From UBA5499 sp002426275 (lineage in GTDB: Bacteria > Bacillota > DTU084): a DNA stretch of 35,642 nt. The notes below the pieces were generated by a model that did no database searches, was not told where the DNA came from, and worked only from the letters and a program-made list of their open reading frames with translations. The position numbers and the translations under genes are program-made. Shown piece by piece: positions 1-7,761 of this stretch. The DNA is taken from contig CALASN010000070.1 of assembly GCA_937888735.1 (NCBI GenBank), forward strand, positions 1 through 35,642, read 5' to 3'. Numbering within the stretch: position 1 is the first letter of the stretch; each line of letters opens with the position of its first letter.

Positions 1-249
1 CAGTCTTTCCTTCCATCTATCTGCCACATTTACACCGTAAGCTTCCGGATAGTTTGGGGCTTTAGTCTGGCAACCTTGCCCAGCCTACATCTGCCTAATG
101 TGATTTCTGTTCGTCAGACCAGAAGTTTGCCTCCGGCTTCCTTCAGATTCCGCCTCGCGGCGGACACACTTGCCCTTGGCTATGTGCTTGGCACTATCAA
201 CCCGCACTCGGGACTTTCACCCGCTAGACTGCGTCCATGCCGGGCGCAC
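1..249 (-). mobile_element. Group IIC intron, 5' part (truncated by window edge)
   Basis: The minus strand begins at 249 with GTGCGCCCGGCATGG, a group IIC intron 5' end, very like the Oceanobacillus iheyensis intron as I recall it. Other domain I signatures follow in order: GGGTGAAAGTCCCGA, GGCGGAATCTGAAGGAAGC, a TCTGAC..AACAGAAA segment, and GGCAGATAGATGGAAGG. No reverse transcriptase is visible; any intron ORF and the 3' end lie beyond position 1. The insertion point is a few bases past the T-tract of the terminator at 254-285, which is the usual target of class C introns (after terminator-type hairpins). Whether the intron is intact cannot be judged. Confidence 0.88.
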
Positions 250-253
250 CATT

Positions 254-285
254 AAAAGGCGGGCAGGCTTAGAAACCTGCCCGCC
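254..285 (-). terminator. Rho-independent terminator of the ykkC-class riboswitch
   Basis: Read on the minus strand, GGCGGGCAGG (285-276) pairs perfectly with CCTGCCCGCC (267-258) across an 8-nt loop, followed by TTTT at 257-254. It directly abuts the aptamer's conserved CCCGGG and is therefore the likely expression platform. Its T-tract is followed within a few bases by the group II intron. Confidence 0.9.
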
Positions 286-374
286 CGGGTTTTTATCCCT
301 CTACGGTGTGACATTCCTATAGGGAATGCCTGCGCCACTCGGTCCAGTCCTTCGTGAAGCGGAACCCTAGGCAC
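285..374 (-). promoter_or_regulatory. ykkC-class riboswitch, probably guanidine-I
   Basis: On the minus strand the conserved ykkC blocks occur in order: CTAGGGTTCCG (about 370-360), GGACTGGACCGAG, a hairpin CATTCC-CTAT-AGGAATG, then ACACCG and AGGGATAAAAACCCGGG. This matches the guanidine-I consensus as I recall it (CUAGGGUUCCG, GGACUGGUCCGAGAG, ACACGG, GGGAUAAAA.CCCGGG). The aptamer leads straight into a terminator, so ligand binding would allow readthrough. The ppGpp and PRPP variants of ykkC share much of this core; I favour guanidine but cannot exclude them without an alignment. The controlled gene, typically a guanidine exporter or carboxylase, would lie beyond position 1, behind the intron. 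Confidence 0.85.
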
Positions 375-389
375 ACTTTCATCGCTTTC

Positions 390-418
390 ATTTTATCAAG
401 GGTGAAACTTCCTGTCAA
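390..418 (-). promoter_or_regulatory. Sigma-A promoter of the riboswitch leader
   Basis: On the minus strand there is a perfect -35 TTGACA (418-413), a 17-base spacer and a -10 TAAAAT (395-390). Transcription would start about 8-10 bases before the riboswitch aptamer. It lies in the gap after the aldose epimerase stop and drives leftward. Confidence 0.82.
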
Positions 419-465
419 CTGCTTGGCTCAAAGATTAACATGCCCGTAACCTTTCTTCATGCTCG

Positions 466-1437
466 TCAAAACGGTCTCAGCCGGATCTCGCCTGTGAAAG
501 GCCGCTCCCGTTCCAGGGCGACGACGCCAGTTTCAGAAGGCGGCAGCGGCAGGTTGGGAGCATTGGGCACGCCGGTATACGGCTCCAGGCAAACGAAGTC
601 TGCGCTCAGATCCTTGCCCGTGTAGACAACCCAGTGCCCGAACGCCGAGTCAGCCTCCACTTCAATTCCGGCCTTGGCCGCGCGATCTTCATAGCGTGCT
701 ACGCTCCGTCCCGCGCTCTGCGCCACGGTATACACATCGTCCAGCAGCAGTCCCTCCAGGCTCCTTGGCTCTGAGAGGACATGTTTACCCTCTACCGGCA
801 GACGTTCGCCTGTGGGCACCAGCTCTTCAAGCTGCCATCGCTTCTGGGTAGCCAAGGTTATGAAGCAGTCCGCTTTGCTGCTCGCGGGGCTTAAAGGCGC
901 CCGGAAATAGGGATGGAACCCCAGCCAAAACGGCAGCGCTTCCGCAGCCAGATTCTGACACTGGGCCTGGATTGTCAGGCTGCCGTCCGCTAAGGTAAAG
1001 GTTAAGCTCAAGACAAAAGGAAGGTAGCTCTTAAGCTCCGGAAACTTATCCGAGGCGAAGGTCAGCTGCGCGCGGGCGGAATTTTCGGCGGAGAGAGCCG
1101 CGACTTCCCACGGGCGGCTGATCACCAGCCCGTGGATGTGATTGCGCCCGCCCCTTTCGTTTTTCTCAAACCGATATTCCCTGCCCTGGAAATGAAAAAC
1201 GCCGTCTTTAATTCTCCCGGGCGGCATCAGCACCGGAGTGCCAAAACCGCTGGGCCGGTTTTTCAGTTCCTGAAAATCCTTCGGCGTTTTCAAAAACGAT
1301 CTCCCCTTGGCGGTGAAGGCGATGAGATTGCTGCCGCAGGAAGGCAAAATCGTGGCCTGGATCTGCGACGCTTCATCGATTAGCTCTACTGTTCCCTGAC
1401 CGGAAAACGAGCCTTGTTGGACCTTGTAAGCGCTCAT
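466..1437 (-). CDS. Aldose 1-epimerase family protein
   Basis: A 323-residue galactose-mutarotase-like protein (COG2017 fold) that would interconvert the anomers of an aldose or phosphosugar. The two expected active-site histidines sit in NHIHGLV and GFHPYF, and the catalytic-type glutamate in CLEPYTGVPNA near the C-terminus. The length fits the family. The ATG is preceded by AGGAGG at good spacing. It is the last gene of the glycan operon, 12 bp after hldA, so its sugar is probably a precursor or part of the surface glycan, though this is inferred only from position. No clear terminator follows before the next promoter. The exact sugar substrate cannot be told from sequence. Confidence 0.9.
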   Translation of the reverse strand: MSAYKVQQGSFSGQGTVELIDEASQIQATILPSCGSNLIAFTAKGRSFLKTPKDFQELKNRPSGFGTPVLMPPGRIKDGVFHFQGREYRFEKNERGGRNHIHGLVISRPWEVAALSAENSARAQLTFASDKFPELKSYLPFVLSLTFTLADGSLTIQAQCQNLAAEALPFWLGFHPYFRAPLSPASSKADCFITLATQKRWQLEELVPTGERLPVEGKHVLSEPRSLEGLLLDDVYTVAQSAGRSVARYEDRAAKAGIEVEADSAFGHWVVYTGKDLSADFVCLEPYTGVPNAPNLPLPPSETGVVALERERPFTGEIRLRPF

Positions 1438-1449
1438 GACGATTCCTCC

Positions 1450-2490
1450 TTAATTGCTAGCTGAAATATTTCCTTCCGGTTCTGTGAATTGCGGCGAAAG
1501 CTCGCTTAAGGCCGCAGCCAACTCCTGGACGGTCACAGTCGCCGTGCCCAATTTGCGCACCACAAGGCCTGCGGCCAAATTGGCCAAAACCGCGGCTTCA
1601 AGATAGCTGGCGCCCGCCGCCAGGCTCAAGGCAAGGACGCCGATCACTGTGTCCCCTGCGCCGGTCACATCGTAAACCTTAGTGGGATTGAGAGCCGGCA
1701 GATGCCAATGCCGGCCGTCCGCCAGCATTAAGGTCATGCCGTCTTCTCCCCTGGTAATGATCACGGCTTCGCTGCCGAGTTTTCTTTGGATGCTCAAGCA
1801 AGCTTCCGTGATCTCTTCCTGGCTGTTCAGCTCCAAGCCCAAAGCGCCGCCGGCTTCTTCCAGGTTGGGCGTGACCACGCTGGCGCCCTGATACGAGAGA
1901 ATTTCTTCTCTGGAATCAACAGCCGCCGGCAGCCGGTATTTATGCGCCAGGGCAAGGGCGCTGCTTTTAATCTTCCCCGTCATTACGCCCAAACCGTAAT
2001 CTGAGATCAGCAAGGCATCCGCCCTGGGCAGCAGGAGCGTCAAGTTCGCCAAAATCTGCTTTTCCAGGTCGCTGGAAAGCGCTTGACTGGCAAACTTATC
2101 TATGCGCACCACCTGCTGCTTCACGGCTTGCTGGCCTCCAGCCAGCACCCGCAACTTCACAGTGGTGGGCCTGGCAGCATCAACCAAGACGTGCTCCTGA
2201 CCTATGCCTCCGGCTGCCAAGGAACCGCGCAGCTCTTGACCGGTCCCGTCCGCCCCCACCACGCCCAATAGCTCGACTTTGCCGCCTAAGACGGCTAAGT
2301 TGTGAGCTGTGTTTGCGGCTCCGCCCAAAGCGACAAAACGATCTTGCCAGTGGAGAATCAAAACCGGGGCTTCCCGGGAAATGCGCTTGGCGTTGCCGAA
2401 GATGTATTCGTCCGCAATCAAATCGCCAAGCACCACCACCCGCTTGCCCGCAAAGCGCTGGAGCAATCCCTGACATTTCTTCGCTAACAT
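1450..2490 (-). CDS. hldA: D-glycero-beta-D-manno-heptose-7-phosphate kinase, HldA type
   Basis: A PfkB/ribokinase-family kinase of 346 residues that would phosphorylate heptose 7-phosphate at C1 in ADP- or GDP-heptose synthesis. Visible motifs are the N-terminal substrate loop GGAANTAHNLAVLGG and the C-terminal DVTGAGDT with the catalytic aspartate and anion hole. The ATG at 2490 was chosen because the preceding frame lacks kinase features and because this start overlaps the gmhB stop by one base (TAATG), as in a coupled pair; GGGAG lies upstream. Only the kinase domain is present: the nucleotidyltransferase domain found in bifunctional HldE is absent and no such gene is in the window. Next to gmhB it forms consecutive steps of the pathway. 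Confidence 0.93.
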   Translation of the reverse strand: MLAKKCQGLLQRFAGKRVVVLGDLIADEYIFGNAKRISREAPVLILHWQDRFVALGGAANTAHNLAVLGGKVELLGVVGADGTGQELRGSLAAGGIGQEHVLVDAARPTTVKLRVLAGGQQAVKQQVVRIDKFASQALSSDLEKQILANLTLLLPRADALLISDYGLGVMTGKIKSSALALAHKYRLPAAVDSREEILSYQGASVVTPNLEEAGGALGLELNSQEEITEACLSIQRKLGSEAVIITRGEDGMTLMLADGRHWHLPALNPTKVYDVTGAGDTVIGVLALSLAAGASYLEAAVLANLAAGLVVRKLGTATVTVQELAAALSELSPQFTEPEGNISASN

Positions 2491-3077
2491 TACGCTCCCT
2501 TCCTTTGCTGAGCCTGCTCCAAAACCCACTCCACAGCTCCCGCCAGGTCCCGGGCAATGAAATCCGGCTCTAGTGGCCACTGGCTGCGGTGATAAGCGCA
2601 CTCTCCTTTGCCGTAACCTGTGAGCACCAGAATCCCTTTGGCGCCCAACCGCATGCCGGTGATGGGATCCGTGATCTTGTCGCCCACCATAAAGCTCCGC
2701 GACAAATCGACGCCCAATTTCTTGGCTGCCGCAAGCAGCATCCCGCCTGCGGGCTTGCGGCAATCGCAGCGTTTCCTGTACGGGGCTTCTCCCGCCGTAG
2801 GATGATGCGGACAATAATAGATGGCGTCCAGCCGGGCGTCTTCTTTGGCCAGCAGATATTCCAGCCTTTTATGTACTTCGCCCACCAGCTTTTCCGGGAA
2901 ATACCCCCTGGCCACGCCTGCCTGATTGGTGACCAAAACCGTCAAAATGCCGGCGCCATTCAGCCTTCTGATGGCAGAGGCGGCGCCGGGCAATAGCTTC
3001 AAACGATCGATATGATTCACATAGCCCACTTCTTCTGTGACAGTTCCGTCCCGATCCAAGAATACCGCCCTGTTCAC
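2490..3077 (-). CDS. gmhB: D-glycero-D-manno-heptose 1,7-bisphosphate phosphatase
   Basis: A HAD-superfamily phosphatase of 195 residues that removes the C7 phosphate from heptose 1,7-bisphosphate, the step after HldA. It has the DxDGT nucleophile motif (VFLDRDGTVTEEVGY) at the very N-terminus, a zinc-binding segment with CPHH and CDCRKP, and the GDKITD motif III. The GTG at 3077 is preferred: it has AGGAGG 7 bases upstream and overlaps the flippase stop by 4 bp (GTGA), and the longer reading would place nonsense residues before the HAD motif. A partial copy of its first codons survives at 4335-4350 downstream of the other flippase copy. Confidence 0.93.
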   Translation of the reverse strand: MNRAVFLDRDGTVTEEVGYVNHIDRLKLLPGAASAIRRLNGAGILTVLVTNQAGVARGYFPEKLVGEVHKRLEYLLAKEDARLDAIYYCPHHPTAGEAPYRKRCDCRKPAGGMLLAAAKKLGVDLSRSFMVGDKITDPITGMRLGAKGILVLTGYGKGECAYHRSQWPLEPDFIARDLAGAVEWVLEQAQQRKGA

Positions 3078-4129
3078 TGCTGTTCCTCCTTTGTCTCCAA
3101 AGCGAACTTGTTTCGCTCCAGCCATCCGTGTTTTAGCGCGTAGACAATGGAAAACGCGCCCAGAACCAAACTGATGTAATACGAGACCAGCCGCCAGGCC
3201 AGCACGTAAATTCCCAAAAGTCTCTTGGGCACAATGTCTTTAAAGAAAAACGCAAAGCTCAGCTCCGCGCCGCCGCTGGCGCCGGGGGTCGGGAAGAAGG
3301 GCTGAATGAAATTCAGCAGCAGCTGAACTACAGTCACCCGCACCAGAGCAAACTTTACGTTCAGGCCCGCCAAAAGCGACGGCGCGATGGCCAGGGACGC
3401 CGCCCAGTAGATAACGGTCAGCGCGAAGGACCACCACAGGGCGGAGCATTTGTCTTGCGCCAGCAAGCTCAAAGCCTCGCGGTACCGCCGCACTTCCTGG
3501 GTGACTCTCTGCGACCACCCCTGCAGGCGTCCCTTGCGATCTAAGGCGCGGAAAAGCCTGCTTCTGCCGATCTTGATGGTCAGGCTGCCAAACACCTCGG
3601 GTTTAAAAATCAAATACAGCAGGAAGCCGCAAACCAGAATTGTCAGCGCCAGCACAAGCACAATCGCGCCGGTGGAGATGCCAATCCAGGAGCGCCAGAT
3701 AAACAGCAGCAGGGGCACCATCAGAACGTAAAACAAGATCGTTAAAAACGAATCTACCACGCTGAGGGCAACGGCATGCCCGAATTTCACCCCTTGCCGG
3801 TAGATCATGTACATCTGAAACGGTATACCGCCGCTGGTGGCCGGTGTGACCTGGGAAATGAAACAAGATGACAGAAAAATGTTCATCATCCGCCCTGTCG
3901 AAATTTTCCCGCCCATGGCTCCGGCCAGAACCTGCATCTTAAGCGTCTTAGCATACCAGGAGGCGACCTCAAACGCCACCGCCAAGAGCAAATAAGTCAG
4001 CCTGATTCTCATGAGGCCTGTCCAATCCAAATTCGTCTTGGTCAAGGCCACAACTAAAAAAATGGAGACCGCGCCGATCACCACAGAGAGGACAAGCCCT
4101 CGCTTCAAGGACTTCTCTGTGAGCTTCAT
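3074..4129 (-). CDS. YbhN/AglD-like flippase-type membrane protein, copy 1
   Basis: A 351-residue integral membrane protein of the lysylphosphatidylglycerol synthase TM-region family (YbhN, AglD, UPF0104). Many hydrophobic helices are seen, along with the typical ATPTSGGIPFQ-like and NFIQPFFPTPGASGGAELSFAFFF blocks. Members are thought to act in lipid or lipid-linked sugar translocation, and its place between glycosyltransferases and heptose genes fits that. The start at 4129 was chosen because the paralogue at 4347-5402 begins with the same MKLTEKSLKRGLV and has identical length. It overlaps gmhB by 4 bp. The upstream 60 bases carry a remnant of the GT4 gene tail, showing that it came from a tandem duplication. 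Confidence 0.9.
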   Translation of the reverse strand: MKLTEKSLKRGLVLSVVIGAVSIFLVVALTKTNLDWTGLMRIRLTYLLLAVAFEVASWYAKTLKMQVLAGAMGGKISTGRMMNIFLSSCFISQVTPATSGGIPFQMYMIYRQGVKFGHAVALSVVDSFLTILFYVLMVPLLLFIWRSWIGISTGAIVLVLALTILVCGFLLYLIFKPEVFGSLTIKIGRSRLFRALDRKGRLQGWSQRVTQEVRRYREALSLLAQDKCSALWWSFALTVIYWAASLAIAPSLLAGLNVKFALVRVTVVQLLLNFIQPFFPTPGASGGAELSFAFFFKDIVPKRLLGIYVLAWRLVSYYISLVLGAFSIVYALKHGWLERNKFALETKEEQQ

Positions 4130-4164
4130 CTTCCGACTCCTCTTTCCGCAGTTAAAGCTAAAAA
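4126..4164 (-). repeat. Remnant of the glycosyltransferase 3' end (duplication scar)
   Basis: Read on the minus strand this encodes FLALTAERGVGR followed by TGA overlapping the flippase ATG. The real GT4 gene ends with LLALYEEVTAERGAGR and the same TGA/ATG overlap at the other flippase. The scar lacks four codons (YEEV) but stays in frame. It marks the 5' border of the unit copied when the flippase was duplicated. Confidence 0.85.
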
Positions 4165-4334
4165 TTCCCAGGGCCCACCGACGGCAAGGCTGACGCGCGA
4201 GAAGAACATTCAGCATCCCCCCTACAAGTTTACGGCGGTCACGCCTCCCGCAAGCTCCCGTCGAAGGCTAAGACGGGCAATATTCTGCGGCCGACAGATA
4301 TTCCGTCTATCCGGAAATCCACTCCGGCAGTTCC

Positions 4335-4350
4335 GTACCGCCCTGTTCAC
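4335..4350 (-). repeat. Remnant of the gmhB 5' end (duplication scar)
   Basis: Immediately after the second flippase, GTGAACAGGGCGGTA (4350-4336) is identical to the first five codons of gmhB, with the same GTGA overlap with the flippase stop. The reading then continues CGGAACT, which matches gmhB 14 bases further on, so a short deletion is apparent; similarity ends soon after. The rest of the 217-bp gap (about 4165-4334) shows nothing I can name. Confidence 0.85.
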
Positions 4351-5402
4351 TGTTGTTCTTTCTTCGTCGCGGTCTCAAACTGGTTCCTCTCCAGCCAGCC
4401 GCGCCTCAATGCGTAAACAATGGCAACGGCTCCGCAAATCAAACTCAAATAATAAGTCGCCAGCCGCCAGGCCATCACGAAGATCCCCAAAAGTCCCTTA
4501 GGCACGACGTTCCTGAAGAAGAACGCAAAGGTCAACTCAGCGCCGCCGCTGGCGCCGGGAGTGGGGAAGAAGGGCTGGATGAAATTCAGCAAGAGCTGAG
4601 ACTCCATCACCTGTACCAGATCAAAGCTCACGTTCAGTCCCGCCAAAAGCGTCGGCACAATGGCCAAATACAATGCCCAATAGACCAATGTCCAGGCGAA
4701 AGCCAACCAGAGAGCGGAACACCTGTTTTGCGACAGCAGGCTCAAAGCCTCGCGGTATCGCCGCACTTCCTGGGAGACTCGCACCGTCCACCTCTCAAGG
4801 CGTCCTTTGCGATTCAAAAAGCGAAAAAACCCGCTGCCGCCGATTTTAACGGTCAGACTACCGACCGCTTCCGGTTTTAAAATCAGATAAAGCAAAAAGG
4901 CGCAGGCCAAAATAATCAGTCCAAGCGCAAACATGACCATGCCCGAAGAAAGTCCAATCCGCGAATGCCAGACGAACAGCAGCAAAAGCGCCGCCAAGAT
5001 GTAAAACAAGGCCGTTAAAAAAGAATCCACCACGCTAACCGCAACCGTATGCCCAAAATTCACACCTTGCCGATAGAGCATGTAGATTTGCAGCGGCATG
5101 CCTCCGCCCGTCATCGGCGTAACATGGGAAACGAAACAGGCGGACAGAAAAATATTCAGCATCCGCCCGGTTGAAATCTTCTCGCCCATGGCTGAGATCA
5201 GAAACTGGATTCTAAAAGTTTTAGCCAGCCAGGAGGCGATCGCCAGCGCCACAGCCAGGGCGAAATAAGTGGAGCTGATTCTCCCGAGGCCTGCCCAATC
5301 CAGCTTAGTCTTGGTCAAAGACGAGACCAGAAGGATAGAAATCGCTCCGCAAACCACAGAGAAGACAAGTCCCCTCTTTAAGGACTTCTCTGTGAGCTTC
5401 AT
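4347..5402 (-). CDS. YbhN/AglD-like flippase-type membrane protein, copy 2
   Basis: A 351-residue paralogue of the 3074-4129 product, collinear and without gaps as far as I can see, with about two residues in three identical by eye. It shares the MKLTEKSLKRGL start, the ISTGRMLNIFLS and YRQGVNFGH segments, and the FIQPFFPTPGASGGAELTFAFFF block. It is predicted to be a polytopic inner-membrane protein of the YbhN family, possibly moving a lipid-linked glycan intermediate. Its ATG overlaps the GT4 stop by 4 bp (ATGA), so it is probably the copy in the ancestral upstream junction. Divergence between the copies suggests that the duplication is not recent and that both have been kept functional. 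Confidence 0.9.
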   Translation of the reverse strand: MKLTEKSLKRGLVFSVVCGAISILLVSSLTKTKLDWAGLGRISSTYFALAVALAIASWLAKTFRIQFLISAMGEKISTGRMLNIFLSACFVSHVTPMTGGGMPLQIYMLYRQGVNFGHTVAVSVVDSFLTALFYILAALLLLFVWHSRIGLSSGMVMFALGLIILACAFLLYLILKPEAVGSLTVKIGGSGFFRFLNRKGRLERWTVRVSQEVRRYREALSLLSQNRCSALWLAFAWTLVYWALYLAIVPTLLAGLNVSFDLVQVMESQLLLNFIQPFFPTPGASGGAELTFAFFFRNVVPKGLLGIFVMAWRLATYYLSLICGAVAIVYALRRGWLERNQFETATKKEQQ

Positions 5403-6556
5403 CTTCCAGCTCCTCTTTCAGCCGTTACTTCTTCATATAAAGCTAACAGCCTTTGGGCCATATTAGCAGTTGAATACGCTGCCGCCTTCCGGCTGGCGCC
5501 TCTGGAAAGTTTCAGCCTCTGCCGCTCATCTGTCAAAAGCTCAGCGATGGCGGAGCTGAACTCTTCCAAATCCAGACCCACCAGCAAGCCGTCGGAATCG
5601 GAAGCGACCATATCCAAGACTCCGTTGACGCCTACGGCCACAGGCGGCAGTCCGGCAGCCATGGCCTCCAGCAGGACAAGTCCCTGGGTTTCCGTGCAGG
5701 AAGGAAATGTGAACAGATCCGCTCCCTTATAGCAATGAGCCACCTCCCCCGGCGGGAGGGGGCCTGTGAACAGCACATTATCCTGAAGCCCCAGCTCCCA
5801 GGCCAGGCGCTCCAGGTGCTCCCTTTCAGGTCCGCCGGCAACCAGCACCAGCCTCAGCCGCTGGGAGGGCAGCTTTTTCTTCGCCAAACGCACCGCGTGC
5901 AGCAGAAAATCCAAATTTTTTTCCTGGCCTAATCTCCCCACGAACAGCAAAATCCGCTCCTCTTGGCCGATGCCGTAACGTTTCCGCAGCCAATTTGGAT
6001 CGCCGCCTTTGAACAGCTGATAGTCGATCCCTGTGGGTAAAGCAGTAATGGGGGTTGTGATCCCATAATTGCGGATCATTTTGGCCACCACAGAAGTGGG
6101 CGTGATGATCCGATCCGCACGGTTGCAATAATTGGCCGTATAATGTACCACAGCCCAGCGGGCAAAATTTGCCATCATGGGAATATAATGCACATATTGA
6201 TCGTAGAGGGTATGGTAAGTGAACACCAGCGGAATGCCAGCCCGCCTGGCGCAGTGCGCGCCCAGCTGCCCCATGAGAAAAGGCGAGTGGGTGTGGATTA
6301 AATCAAGCTTCAGCTTCGCAATGGTGGATCTGAGCCTGCCGGAGATGGGAATTGCCAGGGCAAAATCCTGGTTCGTAGGCGGCCGCACGGAGAGAAAACG
6401 GTAAACGTCAAGCTCATCCGGCGCTCCTCTGTATTTGGGCGCAAAAATATAGACCTTATGGCCCAACTTGCGAAGTTCGCAGGCGAAACTGTCGATTGAG
6501 CGCACAACGCCGCTGATGTATGGTCTGTAACTGTCCGTAAAAACGCCGATCCTCAT
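5399..6556 (-). CDS. Glycosyltransferase family 4
   Basis: A GT-B glycosyltransferase of 385 residues resembling 1,2-diacylglycerol 3-glucosyltransferases and PimB/MgtA-type enzymes. The N-terminus MRIGVFTDSYRPYISGV and the HTHSPF and YHTLYDQYVHYIP segments are acceptor-domain features. PTGID, LLFVGRLGQEKNLDFLL and the E-x7-E-type motif CTETQGLVLLEAMAAG are donor-domain features. The start at 6556 gives a proper family N-terminus and overlaps the preceding gene by 4 bp (ATGA); earlier in-frame methionines precede unrelated residues. The donor sugar and acceptor cannot be told from sequence. A glycolipid or lipid A-core role fits the neighbours. Confidence 0.92.
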   Translation of the reverse strand: MRIGVFTDSYRPYISGVVRSIDSFACELRKLGHKVYIFAPKYRGAPDELDVYRFLSVRPPTNQDFALAIPISGRLRSTIAKLKLDLIHTHSPFLMGQLGAHCARRAGIPLVFTYHTLYDQYVHYIPMMANFARWAVVHYTANYCNRADRIITPTSVVAKMIRNYGITTPITALPTGIDYQLFKGGDPNWLRKRYGIGQEERILLFVGRLGQEKNLDFLLHAVRLAKKKLPSQRLRLVLVAGGPEREHLERLAWELGLQDNVLFTGPLPPGEVAHCYKGADLFTFPSCTETQGLVLLEAMAAGLPPVAVGVNGVLDMVASDSDGLLVGLDLEEFSSAIAELLTDERQRLKLSRGASRKAAAYSTANMAQRLLALYEEVTAERGAGR

Positions 6557-7608
6557 ATTTTGGTTCCGGTCCTTCCCGAGATCTCCTGCCACAGATCTTC
6601 CAGCTGCTCGATCACGTCCTGCGCGCTGATGGACTGCATGCATTCCCGCTGGCAAGTAGGGTTATCCCAGGCCGGAAGATATTGCAAAGGGCTGCCCAGC
6701 CAATGAAAGCAAGGACTGCAGCTGAGATCGCAGCGTACGATTCTATAGGGCACTCCCCAAGGATAAAAATTATTGGGATCCGTGGGTCCGAATAGAGCCA
6801 CCACAGGCGTTCCCACAGCCGCGGCCAGGTGCTGCGGCGCAGAATCATTGCCCACAAATAAATCAGCCAAAGAGATAATGGCCGCGGTCTCTTTCAGCGA
6901 AGTGCGGCCCGCGGCCAGAAGCGGCTGCTGCTTCATTTTAGAAGCGATTTCCCAGGCTAAAGGCTCGTCGTCTTTGCCTCCAACCAGCACCACCTTCGCT
7001 TTCAAAGCGCCCATTAAGTAATCGGCCACCTGGGCGAAGCCCCCGGTATGCCAGCGCTTGACAGGAAAAAACCTGCCCCCCGGATGGATGGCAATTAACG
7101 GATAGCCGTGACACTCTTCCAGAAAACTTGCCGCCACATCCAGATCACGCTGAGAATAATAAAATTCCAGCCTGCTTTCGGCAGGAGGCTCAATGTCCAA
7201 TGGCTGCAATACATTCAGGCAATATTCAACGGCGTGAATGTTTCTCCGATCCGGCACCTTCTCTCGATAGAGCCAACCCAAATAATGAGCATTGAACCCA
7301 ACCTTTTGCTGCGCCTTACAAAATGCCAACAAAGCGCTGCCGCTGTGCGACAGCCCCACAGCAAGCGCAAATCTTTCTTTGCTTAACTGCCTCAGGATCC
7401 TGATGGCTTCCAAAGTGTTCTTCACGCTCAAAATCCGGTCTACAGCCGGGTTCCCCGCCAGCACAGCTTGATTGTTCTTCCATGTCATAGCCACAAGCTC
7501 AGCTTGCGGATAGCGCTCTCTCAAAATCCTGATGGCCGGCGTCCCGAACAGCGTATCTCCCAAAGGGCAAAGCTGTAAAATCAGGATCCGCTCGTGCTCC
7601 ATCTGCAT
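6553..7608 (-). CDS. Glycosyltransferase family 9 (heptosyltransferase-like)
   Basis: A 351-residue GT-B enzyme of the ADP-heptose:LPS heptosyltransferase family (WaaF/WaaC-like). Diagnostic segments are ILILQLCPLGDTLFGTPAI at the N-terminus, IAIHPGGRFFPVKRW in the middle, and DLFVGNDSAPQHLAAAVGTPVVALFGPTDP in the donor domain. The C-terminal part has a cysteine group (CDLSCSPC and PTCQREC) seen in many members. It heads the operon that also carries gmhB and hldA, so the donor is plausibly an activated heptose made through those enzymes. Two ATGs two codons apart (7608 and 7602) are both compatible with the AAAGGGGGG upstream. A weak promoter may lie in the preceding 100 bases, but I could not fix it. 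Confidence 0.92.
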   Translation of the reverse strand: MQMEHERILILQLCPLGDTLFGTPAIRILRERYPQAELVAMTWKNNQAVLAGNPAVDRILSVKNTLEAIRILRQLSKERFALAVGLSHSGSALLAFCKAQQKVGFNAHYLGWLYREKVPDRRNIHAVEYCLNVLQPLDIEPPAESRLEFYYSQRDLDVAASFLEECHGYPLIAIHPGGRFFPVKRWHTGGFAQVADYLMGALKAKVVLVGGKDDEPLAWEIASKMKQQPLLAAGRTSLKETAAIISLADLFVGNDSAPQHLAAAVGTPVVALFGPTDPNNFYPWGVPYRIVRCDLSCSPCFHWLGSPLQYLPAWDNPTCQRECMQSISAQDVIEQLEDLWQEISGRTGTKI

Positions 7609-7728
7609 CTGCCCCCCTTTCGCTGCTAGTTTCCCTGATTGTCTCTCTTCTCATACCAAGGGTAGTCCCAAGTCCAACATCTTTATTTTTTCGCTATCAG
7701 CGGACAAAATCCTTCTCAAAATGGAAAA

Positions 7729-7746
7729 AGCGCCCAAGCGGGCGCT
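7729..7746 (-). terminator. Rho-independent terminator after the 763-residue protein gene
   Basis: On the minus strand AGCGCCC (7746-7740) pairs with GGGCGCT (7735-7729) around a 4-base loop and is followed by TTTTTCC. It lies about 15 bases past the stop of the gene at 7762-10053, separating it from the glycan operon. Confidence 0.85.
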
Positions 7747-7761
7747 TCCCGTGGTTCTTGT

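Noticed and set aside
1450..2814. Reading hldA as a 454-residue protein from 2814
   Set aside because: The first ~108 residues overlap gmhB in another frame and show no kinase features; the start at 2490 has a ribosome binding site and couples to the gmhB stop.
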